From: Microbulbifer sp. ALW1
Lineage (GTDB): Bacteria; Pseudomonadota; Gammaproteobacteria; Pseudomonadales; Cellvibrionaceae
Direction: 5' to 3'
NCBI RefSeq assembly: GCF_009903625.1
Contig: NZ_CP047569.1
Location: 3,512,501 to 3,576,500 of the forward strand
DNA length: 64,000 bases
In this document: positions 8,976-17,449 of the stretch, piece after piece
Numbering within the stretch: the first letter of the stretch is position 1
How the letters are laid out: the number at the start of each line of letters is the position of its first letter
The notes under the pieces: generated by a model
Told to the model about the DNA's origin: nothing
The model's database searches: none
The model's input: only the letters and a program-made list of their open reading frames with translations
Made by a program: the position numbers and the translations under genes

Positions 8976-10844
8976 TCAGAACGCCTGCCCCAGGCTCACA
9001 TAAATCTGATAGGCGCTGTCATTGACGTCTTCACGCCTTTCCAGCGGGAAACCGATATCGAACCGCACCGGGGCAAACGAGGTGATATAACGCACCCCGA
9101 AACCTGCCCCCCAATACAAGTCGTCAAAACTGGGCTGTGGGTCGGCATAGGCATTACCGCCATCGACAAACAACACACCGCCCCAGGATTCGGTAAAGCG
9201 GAAACGCCCCTCAAGCGAAATTTCACTCAAGCCGCGCCCGCCGATGGGGTCCGACAGGGTGGGCGGCTCACCGGCGACGGTCGACGGAATCAGGCGTCGG
9301 GGCCCGAGTGCCTGATAGGCATAACCACGCACAGAACCGCCACCGCCGGCGTAATATCGCTCGTCCGCAGGAATTTCCAGGTTGTCCGCGCCGCTGATTA
9401 CACCCGCTTTAATACGCAGCGCCAGGGTCGGGTCGAAACGAACCTCATCGAAGGTATGGTAACCGGTCATTACCAGGGTATTTTTGGTGAACTGGGTGCC
9501 ACTGCTGCGCAGGTCAAAGTACGGCTTCACTTCCATCGCAACGGTCGCGCCGCGCCGGGCATCCAGCAGGTTGTCGGTGGTATCGATCTTGATGCCGAGG
9601 GGAAAGGACAACAGGTTATAGTTTTCACTCTCCTCACCCTCTTCCTGCACCTTACTGAACTTCAGCTCACTGCCGACACTGAATGTCCGGTGCTTGGTGT
9701 GGTGCCGGGAAATGGTGCCACCAATGGTCACCGAGTCCGCATCGTAGGCGTCGCGCTCTTCATTGGAGGCTTCCGCTGTGGCGGAAAATTCCTGATCATC
9801 GCGAAAGAATCTCGGCACACGCAGTTCGCCCTTCAGGGACTGCTTCGCCTCGTACACCCGAGTCTCGACTTCGATTTTTTCACCACGACCGAGAATATTG
9901 CGGTGCTCCCAGCCTGCGGCAATACCGCCGCCATCATCGGAGGTGTAACCAACCCCGAGGCGGATGGTGCGATGCTTGCGTTCGATGACCGTGAAAGTGA
10001 TATCGACAATACCCGACTCAGGGTCCGACACGTCGGCATTAGCGCCGGCAATCAGGTTGGTGCGCAACAGTCGCAGCTTGGCCGCATCCAGTTTGCTGCG
10101 GTTAAAGCAGTCCCCGGATTGTATTTTCAGTCGCTTGCGCAGAAAGTCTTCATCCACCGTCGACAGGCCCTGCACGTGGACCTGCCCGATGTGCACTTCC
10201 GGACTATTCGCTACCCGGTATTCCAGCTTGGCCGCCTGCTCGCTGTGAATGACCGTTGCCTGGTAATCCACATCGACATTCAGCAAGCAGGCGTTGTCCG
10301 CCAGGTAGCTTTCAATGCGCTTGACGCCCTCGGTGACCTTCTCGGCCTCCAACGGATCCCCGACCTTCAGCCCCACCCCGGGAAAGCCACCTTTCACCCG
10401 CGGTGGCATATTCACATCCAGCGCCTTGATGCGATAAACAGGGCCGGGTACCACCCTGTATTCAATCTCGCCATCGGTGACCGACTGGCGCACCCGGCCG
10501 TCGTAATAACCGCGAGAACGGAGCAGTTTCTCCAAGGTGCCGCGCTCATAGCGGGCAACATCGAGAGGATCGTCGTAGGACTTCAACACACTGCTGGATT
10601 TACGCTGTTCACCGAGCTTGTCCCGCAGCCAATTCTGCAGCTCCTTGCTTTCGGAGACTCGTACTTTGAACTTGGGCAGTTTGTCAAAAAACGGCAGCGC
10701 GAAGCCGGATTGCGGCCACAGCAGCACAGGCACTGCCAGCAATGCGACGATAAGTAAGGAGAAAAATTTTGCTCTGGGAGCGAAACGAGAATCGTGCAAG
10801 ACCAAAATCCGTTTGCCAATCTTCACTACTGCGATGCTGAACAT
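8976..10844 (-). CDS. tamA: TamA outer-membrane protein (Omp85/BamA family)
   Basis: 622-residue Omp85-family protein. An N-terminal hydrophobic stretch (about 27-48, FFSLLIVALLAVPVLLWP, ending FALPF) serves as signal peptide; POTRA repeats follow (about 55-265), and the C-terminal half is a 16-strand barrel with the L6-loop motif VRGY and a final aromatic residue (SLGQAF). TamA partners TamB, encoded directly downstream, to form the TAM complex. No other barrel-assembly genes adjoin. The start could be one of several nearby codons because the basic pre-region before the signal helix is long; the first ATG is used here. Confidence 0.94.
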   Translation of the reverse strand: MFSIAVVKIGKRILVLHDSRFAPRAKFFSLLIVALLAVPVLLWPQSGFALPFFDKLPKFKVRVSESKELQNWLRDKLGEQRKSSSVLKSYDDPLDVARYERGTLEKLLRSRGYYDGRVRQSVTDGEIEYRVVPGPVYRIKALDVNMPPRVKGGFPGVGLKVGDPLEAEKVTEGVKRIESYLADNACLLNVDVDYQATVIHSEQAAKLEYRVANSPEVHIGQVHVQGLSTVDEDFLRKRLKIQSGDCFNRSKLDAAKLRLLRTNLIAGANADVSDPESGIVDITFTVIERKHRTIRLGVGYTSDDGGGIAAGWEHRNILGRGEKIEVETRVYEAKQSLKGELRVPRFFRDDQEFSATAEASNEERDAYDADSVTIGGTISRHHTKHRTFSVGSELKFSKVQEEGEESENYNLLSFPLGIKIDTTDNLLDARRGATVAMEVKPYFDLRSSGTQFTKNTLVMTGYHTFDEVRFDPTLALRIKAGVISGADNLEIPADERYYAGGGGSVRGYAYQALGPRRLIPSTVAGEPPTLSDPIGGRGLSEISLEGRFRFTESWGGVLFVDGGNAYADPQPSFDDLYWGAGFGVRYITSFAPVRFDIGFPLERREDVNDSAYQIYVSLGQAF

Positions 10845-10969
10845 CGGTGAAAGTTGCCGGGGGAGTGTGAACTTTACCCGTCTTTACACCCAACACTTAA
10901 AAACGGTGCTCTGCCCTGCCCACACCGGTGATTTACTGACGAATCACAAGGGCTGCCACCCATCAATCA

Positions 10970-11356
10970 CTAGCGTGGCGGCACCGCCGGGTTACCAGCC
11001 CGCTCCATCAGCGGATTGCAATTCTTGATAATCACCCGACCTTCAAGCAGGTTGCCCTTGGAATACTCACTGAAGATGCACTCATTCGTCCGCGGATCGT
11101 AGTTTTCAACCCAGAGATTGTCGTCCTTCCAGGTAGATCCCAGGTGCCTATGCCCCTCTGGCACCGAGATTCGCATCACACCGCCAAAGCGTTTTACGAA
11201 CACCTGTTCAAAGTGGAAGTAATAGGCGAGCCAACCGGCGAGAAAGATGATGGCAGCGACAATCGCGCCTTTGCCCAGACTGCCCAGCCGGCTGCCGGCG
11301 AACAGGCATAACACCACCAGCGCAATGACTGCGGCCCAATACAGATATGTAATCAT
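10970..11356 (-). CDS. hypothetical membrane protein
   Basis: 128-residue protein that I do not recognise. Two N-terminal transmembrane helices (about residues 4-24 and 30-47) separated by a short basic loop are followed by a soluble domain of about 75 residues rich in charged and aromatic residues, with two cysteines (in NECIF and KNCNP) that could pair if the domain is periplasmic. The start ATG at 11356 is the only good candidate before the first helix. It is transcribed away from the FNR-type site at 11490-11534, which lies 138 bases upstream. Confidence 0.65.
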   Translation of the reverse strand: MITYLYWAAVIALVVLCLFAGSRLGSLGKGAIVAAIIFLAGWLAYYFHFEQVFVKRFGGVMRISVPEGHRHLGSTWKDDNLWVENYDPRTNECIFSEYSKGNLLEGRVIIKNCNPLMERAGNPAVPPR

Positions 11357-11489
11357 GCTGATCTTCCGTGACGTTATTGGTTAGAAATTATTGGTTTGCG
11401 GCCGTCGGTTTAAAACAGGAACTGAGAAATCTTATTACCCACAGGGTAGCGCAGATTGGCTGGCGCGGCATAGCGCATCATTCGTCGCC

Positions 11490-11534
11490 ACCCTTGATCT
11501 GGATCAAGGGTCCCAGGGCGCGCCACTTTACACT
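11490..11534 (+). promoter_or_regulatory. FNR/Anr box with matching -10 element
   Basis: A 22-base palindrome (11490-11511) contains TTGATCTGGATCAA, a perfect match to the FNR/Anr consensus TTGATNNNNATCAA (11494-11507). A -10-like TACACT lies at 11529-11534, predicting transcription start near 11541 and placing the box centre at about -40.5 to -41.5, the classical class II activation position. The rightward target is the DUF3149 gene at 11617. The site could also influence the leftward gene at 11356. Confidence 0.75.
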
Positions 11535-11616
11535 GAGCTCAGTGAAAGACAACCGTAAATGACAAACCCTCGGGACCCACTCAGGTGCCCGCTGCAGACA
11601 AAGCCCGGAGGCAACC

Positions 11617-11760
11617 ATGGATGCAATGATCGACCTTTTCACCAGTTTTTCCGGCCTGCTCAGCCTGGGCATCATTGGCTTTGTATGCCTGATGGGCGGT
11701 TACTTTACCCGAATGGCATTGCGCAAAATGGATGAAGAGCAGGCTCGGCTGAGCCAGTAG
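11617..11760 (+). CDS. small membrane protein, DUF3149 type
   Basis: 47-residue protein starting MDAMIDLFTSFSGLLSLG. It has one transmembrane helix (about residues 12-33, ending MGGYFTRMAL) and a short charged tail KMDEEQARLSQ. Length and the pattern of an N-terminal amphipathic LF segment followed by one helix match the DUF3149 family of proteobacterial small membrane proteins, whose function is unknown. A GGAG sequence 5 bases or so upstream (GCCCGGAGGCAACC) is a good ribosome binding site. The FNR/Anr-type promoter 75 bases upstream suggests expression under oxygen limitation. Confidence 0.8.
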   Translation: MDAMIDLFTSFSGLLSLGIIGFVCLMGGYFTRMALRKMDEEQARLSQ

Positions 11761-11845
11761 ATACGTGGAGGCCAACTGAACGCCGCACAATAGACTGCGG
11801 AGAACAGATGGCTAGCAAAAGCGACTAGCCAGGGGAAGCGGATAA

Positions 11846-11874
11846 AAGGCCGGGCGATCACTCGCTCCGGCCTT
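11846..11874 (-). terminator. rho-independent terminator of aacS
   Basis: Stem AAGGCCGG / CCGGCCTT with an inner GCGA/TCGC pairing and a 4-base loop. On the minus strand it is followed by TTTTAT, so it suits the acetoacetyl-CoA synthetase transcript, which ends at 11983. It may also slow the rightward DUF3149 transcript. Confidence 0.7.
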
Positions 11875-11936
11875 CAGCGTGCTGCCCCCAGGGTCGATGA
11901 ATGGTTACCTGTGGAGCTTCAATACAGCGCTTACTA

Positions 11937-11974
11937 TGCAGCGCCGACAATGCAGCGCCGACAATGCAGCGCCG
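11937..11974. repeat. 14-bp tandem repeat, 2.7 copies
   Basis: Unit TGCAGCGCCGACAA, two perfect copies and a 10-base third, between the aacS stop codon and its terminator hairpin. Confidence 0.9.
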
Positions 11975-11982
11975 TCACAAAG

Positions 11983-13956
11983 TCACTCGCCGGACAGCTC
12001 CGGCAGGTTTTCGAACAACCTCAGCGCCTCCGGATTGGCCAGGGCCTCCTGATTCTTCACCGGCTTGCCGTGCACCACATTGCGCACCGCCAACTCGACA
12101 ATCTTACCGCTGATGGTACGCGGGATATCCCGTACCTGGATCACTTTGGCGGGAACATGACGCGGCGTGGTATTGGCGCGAATTGTGGTGCGAATCTTCT
12201 GGGTCAGTTCGTCGTCAAGTGTCACGCCCTCACGCAGCACCACAAACAACACCACCCGGACGTCATCCCGCCAATCCTGCCCGATACAGATGCTGTCCAG
12301 CACTTCCTCGACCTTCTCCACCTGGCGATAGATTTCCGCAGTGCCGATACGCACACCGCCCGGGTTCAGTACGGCATCGGAACGACCATAGATGATCACC
12401 CCGCCGTGCTCTGTGATTTCTGCGTAATCGCCGTGGGCCCAGACACCGGGCCAACTGTCGAAATAAGCCCCCTGGTATTTGCTGCCGTCAGGATCATTCC
12501 AGAAGCCGATCGGCATGCACGGGAAGGAGCTGGCGCAGACCAGCTCGCCTTTTTCCTCTTGCACCGGCTTGCCGTCGTCATTCCACACTTCCACCGCCAT
12601 TCCCAAGCCGCGGCACTGCAACTCACCGGGATATACCGGTAGTGCAGGGTTACCCAAGGCAAAGCAGGAAATGATATCCGTGCCTCCAGAAATGGACGAC
12701 AGACAGACATCGGCCTTCACATCCCGGTACACATAGCGGAAACCTTCATGGGCCAGGGGGGAGCCGGTGGACAGCACCGCGCGCAGACGGTCGAGCTTGT
12801 GGCTTTCCCGCGGTTTGCAGCCCGCTTTTTCCAGCGCGGCAATGTATTTAGCACTGGTGCCAAAAACACTGATTTCCTCTTCGTCCGCCATATCCCACAG
12901 GCACTGGGCCGCCGGATAAAACGGTGAGCCATCGTAAAGCACCAGGGTGGCACCACAGGCGAGACCACTCACCAGCCAGTTCCACATCATCCAGCCACAG
13001 GTGGTGAAGTAAAACAGGGTATCGTCGCGGGAAATATCCGTATGCAGGCGATGCTCTTTCAGGTGTTGCAACAGGGTGCCGCCAACACCATGCACGATGC
13101 ACTTGGGCACGCCAGTGGTGCCGGAGGAGTACATGATATAGAGGGGGTGATTGAATTCCGCTTGCTCAAAGGTGAGCGCCCGCTCCGGTGCCGCGCCCAC
13201 AAACGCGTCCAGCGTGACTGCGCGATCCAGCCCGACAATATCGTCCGCGGTCTGCTCGGCACTCCGCGCAACGGGCACCACTACCAGTTGGGAAATAGAG
13301 CTTATCTGCTCAACGATCTGCTGTAGTCTCGGCAGCGAATCGATGGTCTTGCCGTTGTAAAAGTAGCCCTCGCAGGCAAACAGCACTTTCGGCTCCACCT
13401 GCCCAAAGCGGTCCAGCACACCATTGATACCAAAGTCCGGAGAGCAGGAAGTCCACACGGCGCCAAGGCTGGCGGTTGCCAGCATGGCCACCACGGTATC
13501 CATGACATTGGGCATAAAGCCCGCAACCCGGTCGCCTTTACCCACACCGGCACCAGCCAGCGCCGACGCCAGCTGCTCGGTTTTTGCGAACAGCTCAGCA
13601 TAACTGAGCTGTCGACGGCGACCATTTTCCAGCCGCTCCACCAAGGCGATCTTGTCGTCGCGATAGCGCAGCAGGTTTTCCGCAAAGTTCAGGCGTGCAT
13701 CGGGAAACCATTCGGCGCCCGGCATCACATCCTTACCCAGCACGCGTTCGCCACGCTCACTGGCAATCACTTTTCCGAAATCCCACAGCTGCCCCCAGAA
13801 GGCCTCCCGGTTTTCAACAGACCACTGATACAGCGCCGGATAGTCCGCCAGCGTCTGCTGGTGATTCTCATTGACCAGACGGCGGAACTGGTCCACCTGA
13901 GTAGCGGCGATCGCTTCGGGGCTGGGTTGCCACAGGGGCTGCGCGGGATTGCTCAT
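11983..13956 (-). CDS. aacS: acetoacetyl-CoA synthetase
   Basis: 657-residue ATP-dependent ligase of the acyl-CoA synthetase superfamily that makes acetoacetyl-CoA from acetoacetate, ATP and CoA. The P-loop motif YSSGTTGVPK lies near residues 275-285, SISGGTDII near 415, and the C-terminal domain has the conserved catalytic Lys in RTISGK (about 620). The N-terminal LWQPSPEAIA is characteristic of acetoacetate rather than acetate ligases, and the length fits. It is divergent from a LysR regulator that may control it; the acyl-CoA genes at 49-61 kb could use the same product pool. Confidence 0.93.
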   Translation of the reverse strand: MSNPAQPLWQPSPEAIAATQVDQFRRLVNENHQQTLADYPALYQWSVENREAFWGQLWDFGKVIASERGERVLGKDVMPGAEWFPDARLNFAENLLRYRDDKIALVERLENGRRRQLSYAELFAKTEQLASALAGAGVGKGDRVAGFMPNVMDTVVAMLATASLGAVWTSCSPDFGINGVLDRFGQVEPKVLFACEGYFYNGKTIDSLPRLQQIVEQISSISQLVVVPVARSAEQTADDIVGLDRAVTLDAFVGAAPERALTFEQAEFNHPLYIMYSSGTTGVPKCIVHGVGGTLLQHLKEHRLHTDISRDDTLFYFTTCGWMMWNWLVSGLACGATLVLYDGSPFYPAAQCLWDMADEEEISVFGTSAKYIAALEKAGCKPRESHKLDRLRAVLSTGSPLAHEGFRYVYRDVKADVCLSSISGGTDIISCFALGNPALPVYPGELQCRGLGMAVEVWNDDGKPVQEEKGELVCASSFPCMPIGFWNDPDGSKYQGAYFDSWPGVWAHGDYAEITEHGGVIIYGRSDAVLNPGGVRIGTAEIYRQVEKVEEVLDSICIGQDWRDDVRVVLFVVLREGVTLDDELTQKIRTTIRANTTPRHVPAKVIQVRDIPRTISGKIVELAVRNVVHGKPVKNQEALANPEALRLFENLPELSGE

Positions 13957-14167
13957 GGATACTGACTCTCTCTGCTTAAGGCACCGTCTGTAACTCTTTA
14001 CCAGAACTCTCTACGAGCGGTGCTTTGCCATTTATTTTGGATACTAGCCATTATTGGCCTTAACGCACTGCGAACAATCATGCCTTGGTCTAACACTTAA
14101 GACTATTTTAAACTTATTAACCAATATTAAATTTTACTTAACATTCATCAAGAGCCAGTCCCCGCAC

Positions 14168-15076
14168 ATGAGCACCACCGTCAAGCAGTTGCGCGCCTTT
14201 GTCGCGGTCGCCAGAACCCAGAGTCTGGCGGAGGCCAGTGCCCAGCTGCACGTCTCCCAGCCCGCCATCTCCATTGCTGTCCGCAGCCTGGAAGAGTCTC
14301 TCGGGGGCGCCCTGTTCAGTCGCGACGGCCGCCAGCTGGTTCTGACGCCGGAAGGCGCGCAGTTTGTGGACCGAGCACAACAGCTACTCCACAACTGGGA
14401 CAACACCCTGGATGCTGTGCAGCAGCGCTTCCAGCTGCAACAGGGACAGCTTTCTCTGGCCGCCATCCCCGCCTTCGCCATGAATCCGCTGCCCGATTTA
14501 CTGCGTTATTTTCACCGTCAGCACCCCGCCATCAATATCGTGTTGGAAGATATCGTGATGGAACGGGTAGTAAATGCAGTACAGGAGGGACGCGCGGAGT
14601 TGGGGTTCAGCTTTCGGCCAGATGATCTCGGCAACCTGGTATTTCACCCTATCGCCAAAGACCGCTTTGTTGCAGTGCTTCCGGCCGGGCACAAACAGGG
14701 TAAGCGCAAGGAGGTGCGCTGGCAGGAACTGGGGACGGAACCGTTTATCGCCATGAACCGCGGTTCCGCAGTACGGCGCTGGACCGATGCCGCGTTTGCT
14801 CAGGCCCAGGACCCGGGGGCCAAACCGCGGCTATTGTGTGAAGCCAATCAGCTCAGCACCATCGGGAGATTGGTGCAGTCCGGTCTCGGTGTCAGTGCAG
14901 TCCCCAGTTTATGCAGGGCACAGATGGAATCTTACGGGCTGATCTGCCGCCCGTTATCAGCACCCATCGTGGAGCACGAAGTGGGCGTTTTGACCAAAAG
15001 TATCGGCGCCCTCTCGGCCCCGGCTCAGGCTTTCCTGGCGCTGTCCACGGGTAAATCCATCGATAGCGCCGACTAG
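14168..15076 (+). CDS. LysR-family transcriptional regulator
   Basis: 302-residue LysR-type regulator with an N-terminal winged helix-turn-helix (about residues 5-64; ASAQLHVSQPAISIAVRSLE) and a periplasmic-binding-like effector domain. The start at 14168 is chosen because the family begins about five residues before the helix-turn-helix; an open frame extends 38 codons upstream in AT-rich intergenic sequence without family resemblance. Divergent from aacS, with 211 bases between the start codons, so regulation of acetoacetate use is a reasonable guess. Effector unknown. Confidence 0.88.
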   Translation: MSTTVKQLRAFVAVARTQSLAEASAQLHVSQPAISIAVRSLEESLGGALFSRDGRQLVLTPEGAQFVDRAQQLLHNWDNTLDAVQQRFQLQQGQLSLAAIPAFAMNPLPDLLRYFHRQHPAINIVLEDIVMERVVNAVQEGRAELGFSFRPDDLGNLVFHPIAKDRFVAVLPAGHKQGKRKEVRWQELGTEPFIAMNRGSAVRRWTDAAFAQAQDPGAKPRLLCEANQLSTIGRLVQSGLGVSAVPSLCRAQMESYGLICRPLSAPIVEHEVGVLTKSIGALSAPAQAFLALSTGKSIDSAD

Positions 15077-15112
15077 AACAACCACCACAACGGCAACCGC
15101 CGCCACCGGCGC

Positions 15113-16054
15113 TTAACTCGCTATACGCGCGCGAATTAACCCCCGCAGATTACCCAATAAATCCCAGGCAGTAATGGCAATCACGATACCCACCGAAACC
15201 TGCCAGGTACCCTGCTCCGGCTGCCAGAAATCGCCACTGCGCCACTCGATGGAGAACGGCGGATAGACCCGCAACAGCATCGCCAGCAGCAATAACCAGT
15301 AACTATTCAGCGCCGCGTCAATCAGCAGACGGTTGCACGTCCAATAAGGCGCGAACAATTTGACTAGCGATGTAACCACACTCAGGCCAAGGGCAATATT
15401 CAGCCAGGGCAACATGGCACCCAGTGCTGGCGACAAAACCAGTGACGACCCACCGTCTGCGCCGGGCAATCGCCACAGGTCGTTCAACCACGCCATCGCC
15501 AACAAGGTGACAACAAACTCCACCGCAGAATCAAAGCGCGGAACCCGGTTACCGGTGTTTACAATTCTCGGCAGCGAGCGCGGGTTCCAGCGGGCAAAGA
15601 CTTTGCGATAACCAAGTCCTTCGCCAGCAAGGTAAAACACCAGAGTCACCCAGGCGAAAGCGTGAATCCCCCCTTCGTAAACACCGGCCAGCCAACCAAT
15701 GACCGCCGTGAGTAAACTGGGGCTTTCCTGGCCATGCAGGGAAGCCACCACTCCCACCGCGCTCATCACGGCAAGTATCAGCAAAGTCCATTTCAACACC
15801 AGCAGGTACAGGGGAAACAACGGCTCACTGACCAGGGTGCGCCGAGGTTGATAAGCCGCCGCCACCGCCATCGGATGCCCGCGCTCCTGCAGCAGTGCCA
15901 GGACTTCCTGCTCGGTAGGCGCACGCCCCAGGCGATCCGCCAGCTCATCGCACTGGTCCTGCAGCCCCGAATACAATTCGCTGCCCACATCCTCCCGCAG
16001 TCGAGCCGGCAAATAGGTTTTGACGTTTTCCACGTAGCGCTGCAACCAATCCAT
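15113..16054 (-). CDS. HAAS-domain membrane protein
   Basis: 313-residue integral membrane protein. The N-terminal 65 residues (MDWLQRYVENVKTYLPARL...) resemble the helical HAAS domain that commonly accompanies PadR-like regulators; about five to six hydrophobic helices follow (near 85-105, 120-150, 180-200, 215-240, 255-275, 285-305). Function unknown; such pairs are thought to sense membrane or envelope state. Its ATG overlaps the padR-like stop by one base, so the two are translationally coupled. Confidence 0.8.
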   Translation of the reverse strand: MDWLQRYVENVKTYLPARLREDVGSELYSGLQDQCDELADRLGRAPTEQEVLALLQERGHPMAVAAAYQPRRTLVSEPLFPLYLLVLKWTLLILAVMSAVGVVASLHGQESPSLLTAVIGWLAGVYEGGIHAFAWVTLVFYLAGEGLGYRKVFARWNPRSLPRIVNTGNRVPRFDSAVEFVVTLLAMAWLNDLWRLPGADGGSSLVLSPALGAMLPWLNIALGLSVVTSLVKLFAPYWTCNRLLIDAALNSYWLLLLAMLLRVYPPFSIEWRSGDFWQPEQGTWQVSVGIVIAITAWDLLGNLRGLIRARIAS

Positions 16055-16392
16055 CAGTCTTTCTCCGTGAGTTGTCCGATTACATCATTCAGGCTTTGCC
16101 ATTCACTTTGCATTTCCGCGAGGGCGATTTCCCCCCCGGCATCGATCTGATAAAAGCGTCGCTTGCGCCCATCTTCCTGCTGCCACTCACTGCGCAATAG
16201 CCCCTGATCTTCCAGCCGCCGCAGCAGTGGATAGAGAGTGCCTTCATCAATTTCCAGTCCCTTTGCAAGCAAACCCTTGCGCAGGGAGTAGCCATAGTGC
16301 GGCTCCCGCAATGCCAGCAGCACCGCGAGGGTCAGGGCCCCTCGCCGCACTTCCATTACCAGCCTGTCGAGTTTTTCCGGTGCTTTTGTCAT
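16054..16392 (-). CDS. PadR-family transcriptional regulator
   Basis: 112-residue regulator of the small PadR (PadR-s2) type: winged helix with GALTLAVLLALREPHYGYSL at the start, EIDEGTLYPLLRRLEDQGLL as the recognition region and DGRKRRFYQID in the wing. It is the first gene of a two-gene operon with the HAAS-domain membrane protein. Two palindromic operator-like sites lie immediately upstream (16415-16458), which suggests negative autoregulation, the usual arrangement for this family. The inducing signal is not apparent. Confidence 0.9.
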   Translation of the reverse strand: MTKAPEKLDRLVMEVRRGALTLAVLLALREPHYGYSLRKGLLAKGLEIDEGTLYPLLRRLEDQGLLRSEWQQEDGRKRRFYQIDAGGEIALAEMQSEWQSLNDVIGQLTEKD

Positions 16393-16414
16393 CTACGCCC
16401 CAAGCTGATACGCA

Positions 16415-16433
16415 TACTGTGCCACACACAGTA
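16415..16433. promoter_or_regulatory. PadR-type operator, copy 1
   Basis: Inverted repeat TACTGTG-N5-CACAGTA centred at 16424, 23 bases upstream of the padR-like start codon. Same sequence and spacing as copy 2. Confidence 0.7.
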
Positions 16434-16458
16434 GTTACTGTGCAGCACACAGTAACTA
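16432..16458. promoter_or_regulatory. PadR-type operator, copy 2 (11-bp arms)
   Basis: Perfect inverted repeat with arms TAGTTACTGTG and CACAGTAACTA around a 5-base spacer, centred at 16445. The centre lies 21 bases, two helical turns, from copy 1, so two dimers could bind the same face of DNA and cover the padR promoter. Confidence 0.75.
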
Positions 16459-16551
16459 TTTGCAAGCCGCAACGAACGAAAGGCGTCAATCTGGCACAGA
16501 AAATAACGGGGGAACAATGGAAGAAATGCGGAATAGAGCCAGGATCAAGAG

Positions 16552-16640
16552 AGTCAGGAAGAAGAGAGTCAGAAGGTAAAGAGTCAGGAGGTAAAGAGTC
16601 AGGAGGTAAAGAGTCAGGAGGTAAAGAGTCAGGAGGTAAA
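16552..16640. repeat. 15-bp tandem repeat, about six copies
   Basis: Four perfect copies of GTAAAGAGTCAGGAG (16576-16635) preceded by two degenerate ones and followed by a partial unit. It lies between the padR operators and the dps terminator. An open frame runs through it on the plus strand (GKESG repeats), but that frame begins inside the padR gene and has no coding support. Confidence 0.9.
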
Positions 16641-16673
16641 CAGGGAAGGACAGAAAACGAAAGCTAAGGGCAA

Positions 16674-16702
16674 AATAAAACCGGCCTAGGGCCGGTTTTA
16701 TT
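16674..16702 (-). terminator. rho-independent terminator of dps
   Basis: 13-base perfect stem AATAAAACCGGCC / GGCCGGTTTTATT with a 3-base loop, followed by T-rich sequence on the minus strand, 18 bases beyond the dps stop codon. It also reads as a terminator on the plus strand. Confidence 0.9.
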
Positions 16703-16719
16703 CGCGGTCAGATACGTTA

Positions 16720-17190
16720 TTACTGGGTAGTGGCCCGCAGCATCCAGGCGGTTTTCTCATGGACCCGCATACGGTCCGACACCAGCGCCACCGAGGATTC
16801 GTCATCGGCTTCCTGAGCGGCCTTGAGCGCTTCACGGCAAGTTTTCACTACCGCCTCGTGCCCCTGGGTCAGGATACGCACCATTTCCTCAGCAGCCGGA
16901 ACGTCCTCTACCTCTTTGATGGAGCTCAGCTCAGCAAAGGCTTTGTAGGTACCCGGGGCGACAACATCCAGGGTGCGGATTCGCTCGGCAATATCGTCCA
17001 CGGCGGTCGCCAGCTCGGTGTATTGCTCTTCAAACATCAGGTGCAATTCCCGAAACAGTCGCCCGGTCACATTCCAGTGAAAGTTGTGCGTTTGCAAATA
17101 CAGGGTGTAGGAATCTGCCAACAGCTTCTTCAGACTTTTGGCGACCGTTTCGCGGTCCTTGGCACCAATACCGATATCAATATCGCTCAT
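16720..17190 (-). CDS. dps: Dps-family DNA-binding/ferritin-like protein
   Basis: 156-residue Dps/miniferritin. Conserved ferroxidase segment [20 protein letters not shown] (about residues 36-55) with His and the following D/E residues (VDDIAERIR) are present. Dps dodecamers oxidise Fe(II) with peroxide, store iron and protect DNA in stress. The ATG at 17190 is preferred over an in-frame TTG two codons earlier because AGAGG lies 8 bases upstream of it. The N-terminal tail is short with few lysines, so DNA binding may be weak. Single-gene unit with a strong terminator. Confidence 0.93.
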   Translation of the reverse strand: MSDIDIGIGAKDRETVAKSLKKLLADSYTLYLQTHNFHWNVTGRLFRELHLMFEEQYTELATAVDDIAERIRTLDVVAPGTYKAFAELSSIKEVEDVPAAEEMVRILTQGHEAVVKTCREALKAAQEADDESSVALVSDRMRVHEKTAWMLRATTQ

Positions 17191-17449
17191 TTGCAACCTC
17201 TTTTGGCTAGGGTTCAGATCCTTTAATGCCGCTTTATCCTAACTTTTCAAGGGTTACCGTAAAAAAATACTGTGTTTTACGGCATCGATAAAACGGCCAC
17301 TGATCGTCATGATAAGCTCACGCAGGGCAATTCAAAATTGCCCTTACATATCCAAGCCATAGTCAAAACCAATCAACTGGCCGCGCCTGACAGCTTCCCG
17401 AGTGCCGCTAACCAGGTGCCGCTTACCAAGTACCGCCTATCAGTACCAC

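Noticed and set aside
8952..10757. 601-codon open frame on the plus strand across tamA
   Set aside because: Antisense of tamA, with no family motifs; tamA on the other strand has signal peptide, POTRA and barrel motifs.
16552..16640. CRISPR array
   Set aside because: Units are contiguous 15-mers with no spacers and no cas genes nearby.
16227..16667. plus-strand frame ending in GKESG repeats
   Set aside because: Begins inside the padR gene and reads a non-coding tandem repeat; repeat translation alone is not evidence.
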